Positions 21,501 to 34,424 are shown, counted from the first letter of the stretch. The stretch is DNA of 64,000 bases from Undaria pinnatifida (GCA_012845835.1 JABAKD010000023.1:26639972-26703971), one strand, 5' to 3'. The notes: a model not told the origin generated them from the sequence alone. Numbers and translations are program-made.

Positions 21501-22800
21501 TTGCGACAATGAGACCGGGTCGGCGCACCCGGCCTCCCCTAGTCGGTTCCGCACCTGCACTGCGAGTGCAAGAACCAAGAAATCTCGTCCGCGCCGCAAC
21601 CGGATCGTTAACAGCGGCCAGCGCTCGCAAAGCTTCCCCTTCGGCGTTTCCGACCTATTTCTCGAGCGCGTTGGCCACTGAAAAGCCGTGAAGTTGTGGA
21701 GATAGCTTCTAGCGTCGGCCCTGACCTTGCGATGTCAGGACACTACCCCTGTTTCGTCGAGGATACTGTGACGCTTGACGACGTTTAGTTCACTATGAAA
21801 ATCGCGTATATCAGTCGAGCAACGCTCGACTAGGAGAGGCACTGGACTCCTATAGATTTGGGGACCGGCAGCATTGCTTGGGTTCCCAAACGCCTCCGAG
21901 GATACTGAGGGGAACAAAGTTCCACATATCCTCCGGCTACAATACATAGGGGAGCATTGGCAAAGTGGGGACCCTCAATGCACGAGTCCAGCGGTAGCTT
22001 GAGTTCGTCACCGCGCTCGATTGCACACTCGAGTACCGCAAAGGCAGCGACAAGGACATCGCCGATTTTTCCGGCCCGTTTTCCAGAGCCTGCTATGGAG
22101 TACGACCGCAGTGGCTTGAAAACAATTCAACCTCGTGGGGTTGACAAGCCCCAACCCCGTTGGAGATAGCGGTATCTACCTCCTACGGACCCGCGGGCTG
22201 CGCGCTCCCCCCTCACCGATCCCCGGAGTCGGTTCGGGTGGACTCGCGCCCCTCGCCAAAAGCACTGTCTTGGGTGCGCTCGTGCCCCACACCGAAAGCA
22301 CTGCTTTGGGTGGACTCGAACCCCTCGCCGAAAGCACTGTCTTGGGTGGGCTCGTGCCCCGCACTGAACATGCTGCCTTGGGTGGGCTCCCTCTCACCTC
22401 TACCGCGTTTCACGATTTTCGCACACACGAGCCACGTATAAGGATTGACGGCCTTTCTGTTTCCCCGGGGAGATTCGTCGCTCGTGTTTCTGCCTCCGTC
22501 GCCACTACCGAAGGCTGTACCGGCCGCGGGTCGATTTCACCTGCCGCCGACACTGTTTTCGCTTCGGTTTTTGCCATACCCATCGAGGGCGGCACGGGCT
22601 CCGCAGAAGCCCTGGCTGCAGCGACGCCCATCGCACAGCCGACTTATCTATCCCGGAGTTCTTTACAGGAGACGGCCCCCGCCGCAACCACCGGTTCGAC
22701 TGTGTCCGTCTCCGCCATGCTTGGCACTCCAGCCCCTCCGTCGTCGACGACGCGCCGACGAACAGCGATAACAACGGGTAATGCACCCCCGCTGTAGATT

Positions 22801-25277
22801 ATGGATTCGGGCCCGGCGGGGCCCCTCGACCATCTTGCGGACGAAGTACAACCCCGTCACGAGTTCCACGGCCGCAAACGACCCCGTCGCCCCCGCGACC
22901 CCTGCTCTTGTCGACTCGCCGGTCCGCACGGTGCCACTACCGTCCGACCGCGACCACGCAGAGCCTATATGGGAACTCCTCTCTTACGGCTCACGCCTTC
23001 TCCTGGTGGCACGCCGGCCGCATATACAAGGGCGGGCGCCCTTCGCAACGCTGCTGAATTGCGTTTCGCTGATTCCGTCGCACGTTACTCACATGGCGAT
23101 TGGAAGCAAGAGCAGCACGCTGAGCCGACGTGCCACGCCATGATGCGTTACTTTTCTATCGGCCGGCCATCAGTCCTGCCGTCCAACTTTTTGGCCGCAC
23201 AAGCGTCCCTCCCTCTCAGACATCCAGGAGCTGGCGGGTAAGGGTCGACTACATACAACCGACGACGACATCGTCCTACTCGTCCGTAACCCAACACTGC
23301 CGCCAACAAGCTCTGACAAACCGAACTCTGTGGGGCGAGCTGCTTGCTTGCTAAACGACGAGCCAGTTTGCAACTACGTTCCCCTGCTCATGCGCCCTTG
23401 GATCATGCAAGCTTGCCCCTCGACGGCCTCCTGCCACCTTGGCACCACGCGCACGTTACGCATGCTGGAGCGTTTTTATTGGTGGATTGGCATGAGTGTG
23501 TGCACCCGGTGGTGGCTTCGCCACTGCTTGAAGTGCCAAGCGCGGAAAACCCCACGGCTGACTGTCCACTGGCCCATCATCACAATGCCTCTGCCGGAAG
23601 GTCCAGGTATCGCCGTCAGTGTTCTACTTCGGCCCCCTTCCGGTCACACCACGAGACAACACCTACATCCTGCTGTTCACCCATCGCTTCAGTCGTCGGG
23701 CCGACATGTTCCCCGTCACTGCCGCTGAGTTCACCGCGGAAGGTACAGCCAATATCCTGGTGAACCAATACATCCCCTTGTGGGGGTGCCCGCGCACCAT
23801 ACTCTCGGACAACGGACTGCAGTTCTGCTCCAAGCTTTCACAAGCTGTATATCAGCTGTTGGGTGTACACAAGCTTGCTACAAGCTCCTATCATCCCAAC
23901 TGTAACGGGGGCGTTGAGTGGTTAAGTCACACTATAACACAAATGCTGGCTATGGTCATCAACGAGCGACAAGACGATTGGGACGTGCATCTGCCCCACG
24001 TAGAATTCGCTTACAACAACTCTGTCAGCGCGGGGACGGGTTTGGCGCCCAACGAGGTCCACATGGGCAGACTCCCACGGCTCCCCCTGACGGTTTTCGA
24101 CCGCATAGATGTCGTGGGACACCAGAGTCTGGCCCGTGACCACCTGGCCTATTGCGATTTGGCCACCGACCGGCAAAAGCGCGCGAACGACATTGTCCGC
24201 GCACACCACGCCCTCACCGTTTCCCGTGTTAACCGCAGAAACTCCGCCCTCGCCGACGCGCTGCGTCCAGCACCTAACTTCACTGTGGGTGGTTGGGCAT
24301 GGGTATACAATTCTGTCTCTACCATCCGCCAGGGTGTGAAGGCGAACACCGACGCCAAGGTACTCAAGGCCAAACTCGCGCTTAACTGGACGGGCCCATA
24401 CAAGGTCCTGGCCGTCGGTCCCTGCTCCGCCGCCGAGACCCCGGACGGCTCGCCGCTCGGGAGCAACCTCCTTTATTTGGATCTCCCTTCCGACCTGCCT
24501 GGTTCGGACGGTCGTCGGCGTGTGGCCATCGAGCGCTGCAAACCCTGTGCCAACCCCCACGACAGCGGGGACATGCCCAAATACCTACCGGCGGGGCTGA
24601 CACAGTATGTGCTCAACAAATTTTCCAAGAAGTCCCCGCCGTACCACGTCACTCAAGACGGCGTTTCGACTCCCCTCCAACGGCTGGAGATGGAGCAGAT
24701 CACTGGTCACCAGTCGGTACGGGGGCGAGGTGGCGTCATCGCGGTGCTATACAAGTCGCATTGGGCGGGACTCTCCGAACCGTCGTGGGAGCGGGAAATG
24801 GACCTTCACCTCTCCCGCTCCCACATCTTGCGTTATTGGGCCGGAACCCCGGACCAGCACCGCCAAACCAACCGCCTTTACCGCCGAATGCGGATCGGGG
24901 CGGCACAGCGTGAGCTCTCCCGCAACAACGGGGAACGTTTCCTAGCGCCGGGCTACGCCTGTGTTTCCCGCACCGATTGGCTCCGTCGCTACCACGACAC
25001 CATACTTCCTAAGGGAGCCCACTTTTGGTACAAGGGAGACGATGGTTTATGGTGGCTAGGAAAAATCAGCGCGAGCACTACCGAGGACAAGGTATACCTG
25101 GTCCGCTTTCTGGACGACCCGGGACCGATTAAACTCCCTCTTCCCCCGGCGCGCTACACGACTTCAACGGGAGCCGTACGAGGCTCTTGGTGCTTGCAAG
25201 TTCACATCGCCAGTGCGCTTCCTCGGGGAATCCAACGTAACGTAGACGAATCTCGAGGCGCGGCCGTGGCCAGTTGA
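22801..25277 (+). pseudogene. Integrase-chromodomain region, copy C
   Basis: Zinc-region residues (CLKC), the DDE core motifs (LSDNGLQF, GGVE), the chromodomain-like segment (VEQITGH-type, WEREMDLHLSRSHILRYW) and the terminal WWLGKI / VRFLDDPGPIKL domain are all visible. It is close to copy B in sequence. It is a fossil with a few breaks. Confidence 0.88.
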
Positions 25278-26092
25278 CTTCCAAGACACCACCGCTCCTC
25301 GATAGTTCTTAATTTTTCTTGAGTTATGAGTTTTGCGTCTTCGTCTTTGGGTTGTTCGTAGTGTCCTGAGGGTCTTTGTCGAGTTTTGGGGCGGTTATTT
25401 CCATTTTTTTTTCTGTCCTGCCGAACCCCCTGCTCAGTGCCGGGTCAGGGTTCGGGTAAAACGCCGCTATCTGAGGCGCAGGGCTGTCGCCGTTTTGTCG
25501 TTGTTCAATTTCGCCCTGCCGACGCCCTCCTCAGCCCAGAGCCGGGGGGCGACCAGTGTACGGGTCTGTGTGTCATCTTTTATGTTTTGTGTGTTGTATT
25601 TGTTCTGATTTTTTTTTGTCGACACCTTCCATCCCGGGTATTCGTCGTTTCCTCGTCTAACCCCCCGCCTTGCCGATGGCCCGCGGGAGGTTTTTCGCAT
25701 GACTTCTCCCTTGTGTTAGCGCCTGTGTTCCCCTCCATATCGACGAGGGCTCGCCTCGCCATAGTACCTTTTCTGTGGTTGGTTTACCGTAGAGCTTTTC
25801 CTGCCCCCCCCGCCACACCGGCGGCATGCGGCAGGTTCTAGAGCCTTTTCTGCCCCCCCCGCCACACCGGCGGCATGCGGCAGGTTTTGATGGGTGACTA
25901 CTGCCTTACTGTAGGGTCTGCTTTTCTTTCTACTGCTTTTCTTCGCGTGTCCCTGGCTCCATAGCCAGACGGTTGGAGGTGTGGGAGTAAGGTTTGAGGA
26001 GTCGCATTTTCGACTCATGGTCTAGTTCGTAGAACCGGAGTTTCCCCGAATCTCCCATATTTCTGCATATGCGACTCATCAGGGTGGGCTAG

Positions 26093-26416
26093 TGTTAAGA
26101 TACGGCCTCGAAAGGCCTGTAGATATCCGAATTTGAGATCATTTGGATGGGTTTCGTATGATAAGGTTGGCGGTTTATATTCGGGGAAGTTAGGAATTAG
26201 ATCGGAGGCGCTATGATAAGGTTGGCGGTTTATATTCGGGGAAGTTAGGAATTAGATCGGAGGCACGCGCCTCCGATCTCAGAAGCTATCCAGGCTCTGG
26301 TGGAAACGAATAAAGCTACATCTCTACGAAGGAACGAAAGTGAGTACTCTCCGAAGACCTGCTCAATTGGCAGACCTGCAGGGGGCACTCTGTGTCCCCC
26401 ACCTATTAATCTCACA
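26093..26416 (+). repeat. 3' LTR of copy C (longer variant)
   Basis: Starts TGTTAAGATACGG and ends TCTCACA. It is about 55 bp longer than the other LTRs because the part from 'ctatgataaggttggcgg' to 'ttagatcggaggc' is present twice in tandem. The TATA-like box is therefore duplicated too. Confidence 0.9.
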
Positions 26417-27434
26417 TAGGGCAGGGCAGCACCTCGACAAGTTAACGTGTAGCTGTCCGATTTGGCATTCATTGAACTTTAAAGTAATGCCGAGAGTTAA
26501 CATGGGATTATGAAGGTCATACGTTGATAGAAGAAAAACGTAATATTATACAACAAAGAAGGCAAGGATAGGCGAAACACACCATGTTAAATGCGCCGTC
26601 AAGTAAAAGTTGGCGTCTATCATACAAAAATACCGAAAAGAGTATTGAGAACCTGCGTCGCCTCTAGGCGAAACGAAAGAGGCCTTGGCATTCATGAAGA
26701 GACTACACTGCTGTCTCCGTGGCAATGGAGGTTCGAAGTCGACAGGATGCAAAATCGGTTTGCATCAAACGTCGACATGGGGCCATGTCAGCCGGCGAGA
26801 TTTTGGAAGAAGATAGCTTTGTTACGTGAAGGCTGTCGCATTCATTGGTCTGCGTGGTCGCGGGCGAGGAGGAAAACGAACAAGAGGAGAGCGATCTCTC
26901 GTTGCGGCGGCGTTGTCTTAGATAGGTGCGGGGGTGGCGTTGCTCGTACGGGAGGTTGGCGTAGGGCTTCTTCTCTGTTTTTTCTCGGGAAGGCGGGATA
27001 TGTGTGTCTGCTGTCTTTTCTTCGCGGGTTCTTTCACGTTGTCGAAATCGGATGCGTCCCCTCAATACATAATATCCGGAGTGTCTCTACCATGACGACT
27101 GCTGACGGTGCCGTGCGTGTGTCCTAGAGACTAACATATTATTTACTGGTAGTAGTAATATACCTTTGAAACATTTTTTTTTCTTCATCCCATTTATTAT
27201 CCTCGCACCACTCTCGCGCTCCCTCCCAGTAGTAACTCAGATCCGGGGTCACATAGCAGGCCCTCCTCCTCCCTCCCCACTTCGGCACGTGCCTTCATTT
27301 TTACCGCGAGGAGAATCCAGCATTTTCTTCCCTCGTCGACTCGCGTCGAATTGTACCTACCCACGGTGCTAGGCGCTCTAAGCAGTTGATCCCCCCCTTT
27401 TTTTTGCTTTTGTGCAGATAAAGTCAAATCTCAT
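26417..27434. other. No recognisable gene
   Basis: Mixed-composition sequence. A 178-codon open frame at 26591-27127 has no family motif and an unlikely composition, so I do not call it a gene. Confidence 0.5.
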
Positions 27435-27512
27435 CGTGGTGGGTGTCGAACTCAAGGACAACCAAACGTTAGTAGTATTCGAGGGTGAAACCACTAGACC
27501 ACTGGGAGGGCC
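27435..27512 (-). repeat. tRNA-like SINE head
   Basis: On the minus strand an A-box (TGGTCTAGTGGTTTC) is followed about 40 nt later by a B-box (GAGTTCGACACCC), spaced as in tRNA genes and resembling tRNA-Glu. The acceptor arms do not pair well, so a SINE or tRNA pseudogene is more likely than a functional tRNA. Confidence 0.5.
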
Positions 27513-27659
27513 GGCTGACAATTGATTAAAACTAAACAGGATCTTTCCAAAGAGATTACATTCCCCCATATTGTATGATATCACGATGGTTGACGCCGCG
27601 TTACGCACGCAGAGAGGTGTTGCCTAGGTGTCAGTCAACATTATTATTTACTGATTGAT

Positions 27660-28918
27660 GGAGCCTGTGTCCTGTGACCACGGACTTGATTATGGGAGTT
27701 AATGTGAGAACAACAACAACAACAACAACTGCTGCTCTTGAAGCTCGGAATTTGAAAACAGCGTACCAGGTATATATCGTTGACTACTACTATACTTTAG
27801 ATTGCTGCTGTGTCATTAATTAGTACGCCACGCGTTGACCCGTTCCCGGAAAAAGAACTGCTCAGGAATCCAAAACCCAAAATGGTCCCCGCTCGTATTC
27901 TCGAATGTGTTTCTTACCTCCCGTACGTGGTACGCGTTCACAATCAGGTATAGGGGACGGATATGGAAGGCGTTGAACAGCGCCCTTCGAACGAAGTGAC
28001 TTGACCGAGAAATCCTACAGCACTGCCCACTGAGCTACTTCATCACTTGGCTCTCACTGTGGGTAGTGCTACATGACATGTTAAAATACCAAAATAACCA
28101 TTCATAATGTCAGCGCGCACGCTCGAAAACGACAAATATGAAGGCGGTGATAATCGAACTCACGACACAGCGCTACCCACTGCACGTGACTCAGTAACTC
28201 AGTGGTGGGTTATGCTAAAATACCAACCGAATACGTTTTCGAGTTCGTTAATTAATTCCCACCGACTTCGTAAGAGGGATCTCCGGAGCTTTCCCCTCTC
28301 CACGTACTACAGAGTTAGTAGTACTCAGGAGAACACTAACAACAGCTCTTCGAGGCCGCCATGAAAAAAGCGACGCCGGGAAAAAAAAATTACATTCAAA
28401 TTTGGAAATAATGCCAATTTGGAAACGTTGTCCCTCATGTATTCGTTCAAGCTCTACATATGCCAAGATCCAAGAATAGCTCTGGCGTATACCGCCCAAA
28501 ATACAAAAAAAAAGCGCACTTCTCGCTTGTCTCGCTCAGCGTCCGCCCGCGCGTTTATACTACTGGGGCGGGCAGTTGTTGCAGGCAACGTTACCTGGCC
28601 CATGCCGTGCATGCCTCGTCTCACACCCCTGGCAGCTGGTGCCCTACGCTGCTCTGGATCTAGAACGGGACGGGGCAAATAACCTTGCTTCGTCTCGTCT
28701 CGAGTCTTGGGCCCTTAATGACTCGAGTGTGGAATGGAAGTTCAACTTACTAGACAAAAAGGAAGAAACAATCGCGAAAAAGTTCAAAATCGTGTTGGCA
28801 GAAAAACCAAATGTGCAGGAAGCAGCTGAAAGGTCAAGAAACAGGAAATATTTCGGTTGTTGTTGTTGTTTTCACACTAACTCGCATAATCAAGTCCGTG
28901 GTCACAGGACAGGCTCCA
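27660..28918. mobile_element. Inverted-repeat pair of about 60 bp, 1.26 kb apart (possible non-autonomous DNA element)
   Basis: The left arm (27660-27727: GGAGCCTG, then 'cctgtgaccacggacttgat', then a CAA microsatellite) is matched in reverse complement by the right arm (28855-28918). Both arms have the unique segment outermost and a CAA/TTG run inward. Nothing between them codes for a recognisable protein, but SINE-like units lie inside. It may be a TIR element or two inverted copies of a dispersed repeat. Confidence 0.6.
27945..28225 (-). repeat. Two tRNA-like SINE units in tandem
   Basis: On the minus strand, unit 1 has 'gtagctcagtgggcagtgct' (A-box) and a TTCGTTCGAAGGG B-box-like end. 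Unit 2 has 'cagtgggtagcgctgtgtcg' followed by GAGTTCGATTATCACC. Both are preceded on that strand by a shared 'ttggtattttag'-like stretch. These are probably decayed SINEs. Confidence 0.45.
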
Positions 28919-31900
28919 GCTGAGGAATACCCTAGGGAAAAACACAAACAACCTAAGGTGGTACACGCATATATCACAGCTGACGCAATTCATGCCTCCA
29001 CCAGAAACATAAAAGTGAAATCGGGAGTCAGTCTACGATGTGCCAGGTCCATACCGGTGCATACATCTCATTACTCGCGTCTGTAAAAACCGATTATACC
29101 GTTTGGCACCCAAGAAAGACTACCACGTATATATTACACGTAGTATCTATCATTACGCATACGCACGACAAACGCAAGTCAGTTGGAAAAAAAAAGAAAC
29201 AAAGAACGCATAAGAAGATAGAAAGGAATTTCGGAGGTCTACTGGCGAGTCTGCCACCAGAACGGGATGTCACGTGGTTTTTCGACGGTCTACAGCAGTA
29301 CTACGAACGACTTTCGATACACCCACACCGAAGCCCGGACTACCGGCCAATTACGCGATCGACAGCTGGCCGTGGTTGTCACGTGTCTCTGTGTTGGGGG
29401 CCCCTGTGCCCTGCCTCTTGTCCGGTTTTGTTCAAGTAAAACATGCGGTGTACTCGATGGTCTCATGGCAGCAGCACATCAGAACGTCCGCTCGTACGAC
29501 GTATGATTCTTACGGGAAATGTGATATATTTCTTCTTTATCAATATGAACATAAAACGGTTGTTATACATTGGACAGTGATGCGTGTGCGACTAAACTTG
29601 CCAACGGCACTCCTACTGCACTTTGAGCTATCTGCTGTGGTTCTGGTTGCTACTAGTTGCTGCAGTATGTGCCAGAAGTTTCGCCCTTCGGCTACTGCTG
29701 CTACACCTGCCGTTGTGTGTTTGCCACTGTCGTCAGTTGGCGTTCATGCTCGTCGTACGTACTGCTGCTCTCACCCAGTACGTACGGGTTTCCTCGTACC
29801 TCAACCGCACGACGACGAGCTCAAAACAGAAGGAAGGTGACATGAAATGGCATGGACACTGGCCACATAGAAGCGAGCACAGCGAAATAGTTCGCTGCGG
29901 ATCAACCGCACTCGTTCATGCCTACAGCAGAGGCTGCCTGGAGTGTCAGCGGCCGTGCTAAAGCCAGGGTCAAAGGCCGAAGAGACGGCTCTACCTGCTT
30001 GATTTTTTCTCGAGATTCTGTTACGTGAAAATATCATGATTTGGGAGTTATTTCGTCACGAAACGTCTTGCCGTAGGTAATTTGTGTCACGAAGTTCTTG
30101 GATATCGTCGGTAATTTGTGTCACGTTTTAGGTGTACCCACACTACAAAATTGCCTTTCCAACTGACAAAACGAGCAGAAACAAAAACAATGAAGGCCGA
30201 GCAAGAAACCAAACGAACTAGAAAAAAGCGCAGCAAAGAAGCTAACGCTCGAGAGTATGCCACCGCAAAATTCCAAACATTATCAAGTACCGTTTGGAAA
30301 TGATGCCAATTTTGTAAATCATCCGGGCGTTGCAGACATCAAGATGCAACCAAAATCTCCGAAATTCGTCCTCGACATGCGGTATTTTTGCAACTTCACG
30401 CTTGTCTCACTCGGCATCCGTCCGCGTTCACGTCGATGTGCGGAACGGACACGGGGAAAGGCGAGGGGCTTTGGAGCCGCCCCCCGAAGGCGGCGCTCAA
30501 ACGAAGCTATATCCGACCGAGAATTCCAGTTCCGCGAATCGCATACTTGGGCCGAGACACAAACAAACTCCTGACCAAATCCCTGACACCAAAGAATGAT
30601 ATGTATATATATATATTGTGGTTGAACTGGACTACTTGTCGTAGTTGCAAACGCAAGGCTGTTCGCGGTACGAAGCAAGCGCGAACGCGTACCATCATAT
30701 GTAGGACCGACCCGTGGTGGCGTGGTGTGGTTGTTCTATTTGCAGGAGCGTGCGGTGCGGTGCGGTGCGGTGCGGGGCGATGATGCAGCTACGGTGCGGT
30801 TCGGTGGCACCGCGCTGCACCTCGTTGCAACTGGAAGCTGCCGCACGCCCGCACCGTAGGAGCGACGCGCACTCTTATCAAAAACGCTGACAAATACAAG
30901 CAAGCGTACAGCAAATATAACTTGAAGTCAGATGCGTGCACAGCAGGTACCCACCATCCTTGCATCGTACAAGTACAACAGTACGTATGTACTTCGGCGT
31001 GCCTTCCGACTTGTGAGCTGGCTTTGCTTGTGCTGCCGGCTAAGTCTCCAGCCACCCCCCCGCCCAACTTGACGCTCCTGCCAGATGATAAACCGGGACG
31101 CTGCGGAGGCACACCCGAAATTCCAGGCATTGGGTACGAGTGCAGGCGTCGTGCAAGGAGTCGAAATGGCCTCGATTCAAGATGACCTCCCGATCCTGCC
31201 CGAGTAACGAACACACTCCGTTGTAAGCGTGGCGTAAGAAGGTGGGCTACATTGGTACACATCACCCAGCAGACGCCAGCAAGCTTTTATAAACGAACTC
31301 CTTGCGAAACTACTCTGACGTCATGTCGGAGGTGCCCAAATCGTAATGTCGTTTATGTGGCCGACCTTTTTCTTCTAACCTGCTGTTGCAGGTGCTGCTG
31401 CTGCTGTTGCTGCTGTTTGGTGTTTATGTGCAGTTTGAGTACAGCGCATACGCTCGTGTTCGCGTACCGCTCCGGTTGCTTGCTTCTGTTAATTTGGTGT
31501 TCCGCTTAATAGGAGTCTCACCATAGGTGACCCCAACACTGTAATAGGAACGTGCGGTGATAATAGTTTTGACTTGGTATAATCATCACCGGGGACGGCG
31601 TGGTTCTGTGGAGTAGTGTTGAGGGGACCCCCGGCGACAAGAGGAGAGGTACGCGAGGCCTGAATTTCAAGGGAATGCGCCTAAATCCACGGGCAACTTG
31701 CACGGGGTTGATATCGAGGAGATCTGGAACCAATATTATATGGGCGCTTGAGGCGCGACATCAGTTCGTCTCGCGGCCGCGGACGCGTTAGGTCCACTTC
31801 GATGGGCCACTCTTAGAGGAAAGCTTTGCACCTCCTCCGTCTTGGTAGCCTCGTGCTCTTGCTTAGTTGCTTAGTACGGTTGCAGTTGATTTGTTTTTGT

Positions 31901-32590
31901 CAGTGTCGATTGCACCTTATTCAACCTGCTCTCTTCTCCTGTTGTTTCGTTGCGTGCTCCGTCTTGTCCTTCTCGTTGCTGCTGTGTTTGTTGTTTACCG
32001 CTGCTGCTTCCTTCCATGCGTACTGCTGTATCTTATTTTCTTTTTTTCGCCGGGCGGGAACCTTGAAGATGGAGAACCCGCTCCTAGCGTGTGACGATTA
32101 CTGACTAGCGTGTCTAGCGTGATCCGTGTGCGCGTTTGCACTATTTTTAAAAAGTGGACGGAGGTGTTATGGTGCATCGTGCGTACCATTTAGTTGCAGA
32201 ACGACACAACCCTGCGTGTTTTTGGTGCTGCTCCAGTTCGAGCCCTTTGGTTCACCTCCCCCGTGCAGATCGTCGTACACCCTATCGGCTGGGAGTTGGA
32301 TGGTGGATGGTGCCTGATGGCTCTGCTCAGAAACTTCGAGCGTCAGTCCTTTGAAATTTGTATTTTGGCATAGTACACGTTAAGAAGTACGCATGACTGC
32401 GAATACCGATGTCAGATAACATTTTATTCGATCTCACAGGTGGAGTGTATTTTCATTTTTTATAATATATACAAGGTTCCCCTCCGGGATGTGGGCATGG
32501 GAGTGGCACAAGTTCATCAACAACACTGCCTGCGTAAAATGATATTTTGTACAGTAGTACAACAACAGTTGTTCTGAGTCATTTAAGATT
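28919..32590. other. 3.7 kb without a supported gene
   Basis: Contains microsatellites (TGCTG-type near 31390-31420; GTGCG pentamers at about 30751-30776), a TA run at 30601-30618, and a stretch near 30290-30440 similar to 28390-28560 (shared 'tttggaaatgatgccaattt' and 'cttgtctcactcggc'-like motifs), pointing to an old dispersed repeat. Several open frames of 70-190 codons exist but none has a motif I recognise. Confidence 0.5.
30751..30776. repeat. GTGCG pentanucleotide microsatellite
   Basis: About five uninterrupted GTGCG units, ending in a G-rich variant. Confidence 0.8.
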
Positions 32591-32591
32591 G

Positions 32592-32722
32592 GCATTCAAC
32601 CGTACTGTAATCCTGCGCCACGGGATCGTACACGATATTGCACGAATTTTGCATTCAACCGCAGTACTGGAGTGTGCTGTAGTGCTGCGTGACGGGATCG
32701 TACAGGACATTGCACGAATTTG
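32592..32722. repeat. Tandem duplication of about 65-70 bp
   Basis: Two units share 'gcattcaaccg', 'acgggatcgtaca' and 'attgcacgaattt'. No function can be assigned. Confidence 0.7.
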
Positions 32723-33059
32723 GTTCGGGGGGCGAGCTTGGATAGGATGTACCTGCATATGTTACGTTGATGTCGATGTTGAACACATGGTTGGCGGCGA
32801 TAATTTCAACATGTGTGCCGTAAGCATATGCGTTGGGCATGAGGTTGAGATAGTGACCCACTGAATCATAGAGTGTGTCGGGCTGTCCACGGGCAGCGAC
32901 AGATTCGCTTTAAATTCCGCCTGAAATAACATCATCGAATGACATACCGAATAAGGGTATTGGATCATGCAGGTGATCACGGATGTGTTGCAGTATTTGC
33001 TGTCGGGTAACGAAGTGTTTATCAAGGTCTCCATGCACTCTTGTATTAAACCGTTAACC

Positions 33060-33190
33060 ACGCGTTCCCTAGTTTGGCTTACGGAAGTTCCTTTCTATGC
33101 CTTTCTATTCTCTGTGGGGATATGTCTCTTGCACTAAACCTTCTTTAACCACGCGTTCCCTCAAGAGTCACTCGTCTGGCTTGGCAATTT
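33060..33190. repeat. Tandem duplication of about 90-95 bp
   Basis: 'ttaaccacgcgttccct' and 'ctctgtggggatat'-like segments occur twice. It lies in otherwise anonymous sequence. Confidence 0.5.
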
Positions 33191-33299
33191 ATTCTATCCT
33201 CTGTAGAGATATACTTCTCGGTACTCGCTTGCTTTTCGCGTGCTCGCTTGCGCAACGCTCAATGTATTAAGTACAAGTTCAATGTTCAATGTGGTGAGC

Positions 33300-33520
33300 C
33301 TAAGAAAGGCCCAGTTGTTCGCCCCTGGCGAGGCTCTCGCGGGCACGCTTGGGAGGGGTGGAGTTCCGGCTAGCGGCGATGTTGCGAGATCTCTGGGCGC
33401 TGTTTGCCGTCGCACGCACGTCGGCTTCCGTCGTGGTCTCCTCCATCATTTGGCGGCGGCGCTTCAGGGCACAGCCGACGTGCACCACGGCTTGATGCAC
33501 GAAACCACGAGGTGGTCGCC
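33300..33520 (-). CDS. Possible terminal exon of an unknown protein
   Basis: A minus-strand open stretch encodes a charged segment (VVHVGCALKRRRQMMEETTTEA, then a basic Ser/Arg-rich tail with PPKRARESL) before a stop. Composition is more protein-like than its neighbours. I find no partner exon and no family match. It could be a fragment of an old gene or chance. Confidence 0.2.
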
Positions 33521-33879
33521 TTCGGAGATGAAGGCCTTGTCCTCGTCACGGAGGCAATCCTGACACCTTCTGCCAATCTGTAACGCGTGGCAACAATAAT
33601 AGAGAAGGGAGGGCAGCGGAGGCGAAGCGAGTTGTAGAAATCAGGCTGAAATGTACTTGCGCGATAATTAATTGTAAAATATCCACAAATATCATAAAAC
33701 GAAAACAACATGCTATTGTTGCTGCTACTGCTGTTGCTCTAAAAGGTGCGTGTTTTGTGTATGATTTGAGCAGGGAAAGTCGTTGTCGCGCAGCACCTAC
33801 AACGTGGGCATTGATGTTCTATCGGAGAAATAACGTGTGCATTGATGTTATATCGGGGAAGAACAAATTAATACAACCA

Positions 33880-34330
33880 AATTATTGACAAACAAAACAA
33901 TATCGGAAAATTATCGGAAAATAAATCTACGGGATGATTGTTTGTGTGCGGATAGCGCTGTGCTGTGCTATGCTCGTGGTCAAACGGGACTTGTGGTGAA
34001 GCGGGACTTCCCTACAATAGGGAATTTGCTGAAAAGATATCGAACACAATATCGGGGAATTATTGGCCAAATACCGGAAAAAGTATCAGGGACAAAATCG
34101 GAAAAAAGATCGGGAAAAATATCGGAAACAATTATCAGAAAAATATCGGACAAATATCGAAAAAAAAAATCAGGGAAATACTCGACGATTATACTAAGCG
34201 AAAGCCAACTAACATCGATCGGCATGCGCTTGTCGAGCAGCACCCCCTTCGTTCGACGATTATACTAAGCGAAAGCCAACTAACATCGGCATGCGCTTGT
34301 CGAGCAACACCCCTACGTGTCGTGTGCTTT
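33880..34330. repeat. AT-rich 'atcggaaa' repeat region with a 72-bp tandem duplication
   Basis: Many irregular 'tatcggaaaa' motifs occur between 33890 and 34175. They are followed by two copies of a unit of about 72 bp starting 'tcgacgattatactaagcga' (34182 and 34254). A related sequence in the same orientation lies at 40320-40680. Confidence 0.7.
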
Positions 34331-34424
34331 GATTGCTGTTTAGAGGGCTGTGCTGCGCGATGCTTGTGGTAATACGGGACTTTCGTACGATGATGGTAAA
34401 TTTACCACGCCCTGTACAAATACA

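Larger units (their letters stand above)
20549..26416 (+). mobile_element. Ty3/Gypsy LTR retrotransposon, copy C (short form, 5' end lost in the gap)
   Basis: Plus-strand copy with the same parts as A: tandem-repeat linker (20549-21040), NADAR-like domain, a short RNase H-like remnant, 12-residue repeats (about 22240-22390), integrase, chromodomain, WWLGKI-type C-terminal domain, 3' untranslated stretch with the duplicated GC-rich hairpin (about 25797-25885), and 3' LTR. It is broken, with several breaks. It lies head to head with copy B across the gap. Confidence 0.92.

Noticed and set aside
26591-27127. 178-codon open frame
   Set aside because: No recognisable domain, unlikely residue composition and no supporting signals.
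27435-27512. Functional tRNA-Glu gene
   Set aside because: A- and B-boxes are present, but the acceptor arm does not pair, so I keep only a SINE or pseudogene call.
29274-29840. 188-codon open frame
   Set aside because: Low-complexity, Cys/Leu/Val-rich translation with no motif or splice support. Other frames in the region are equally open.
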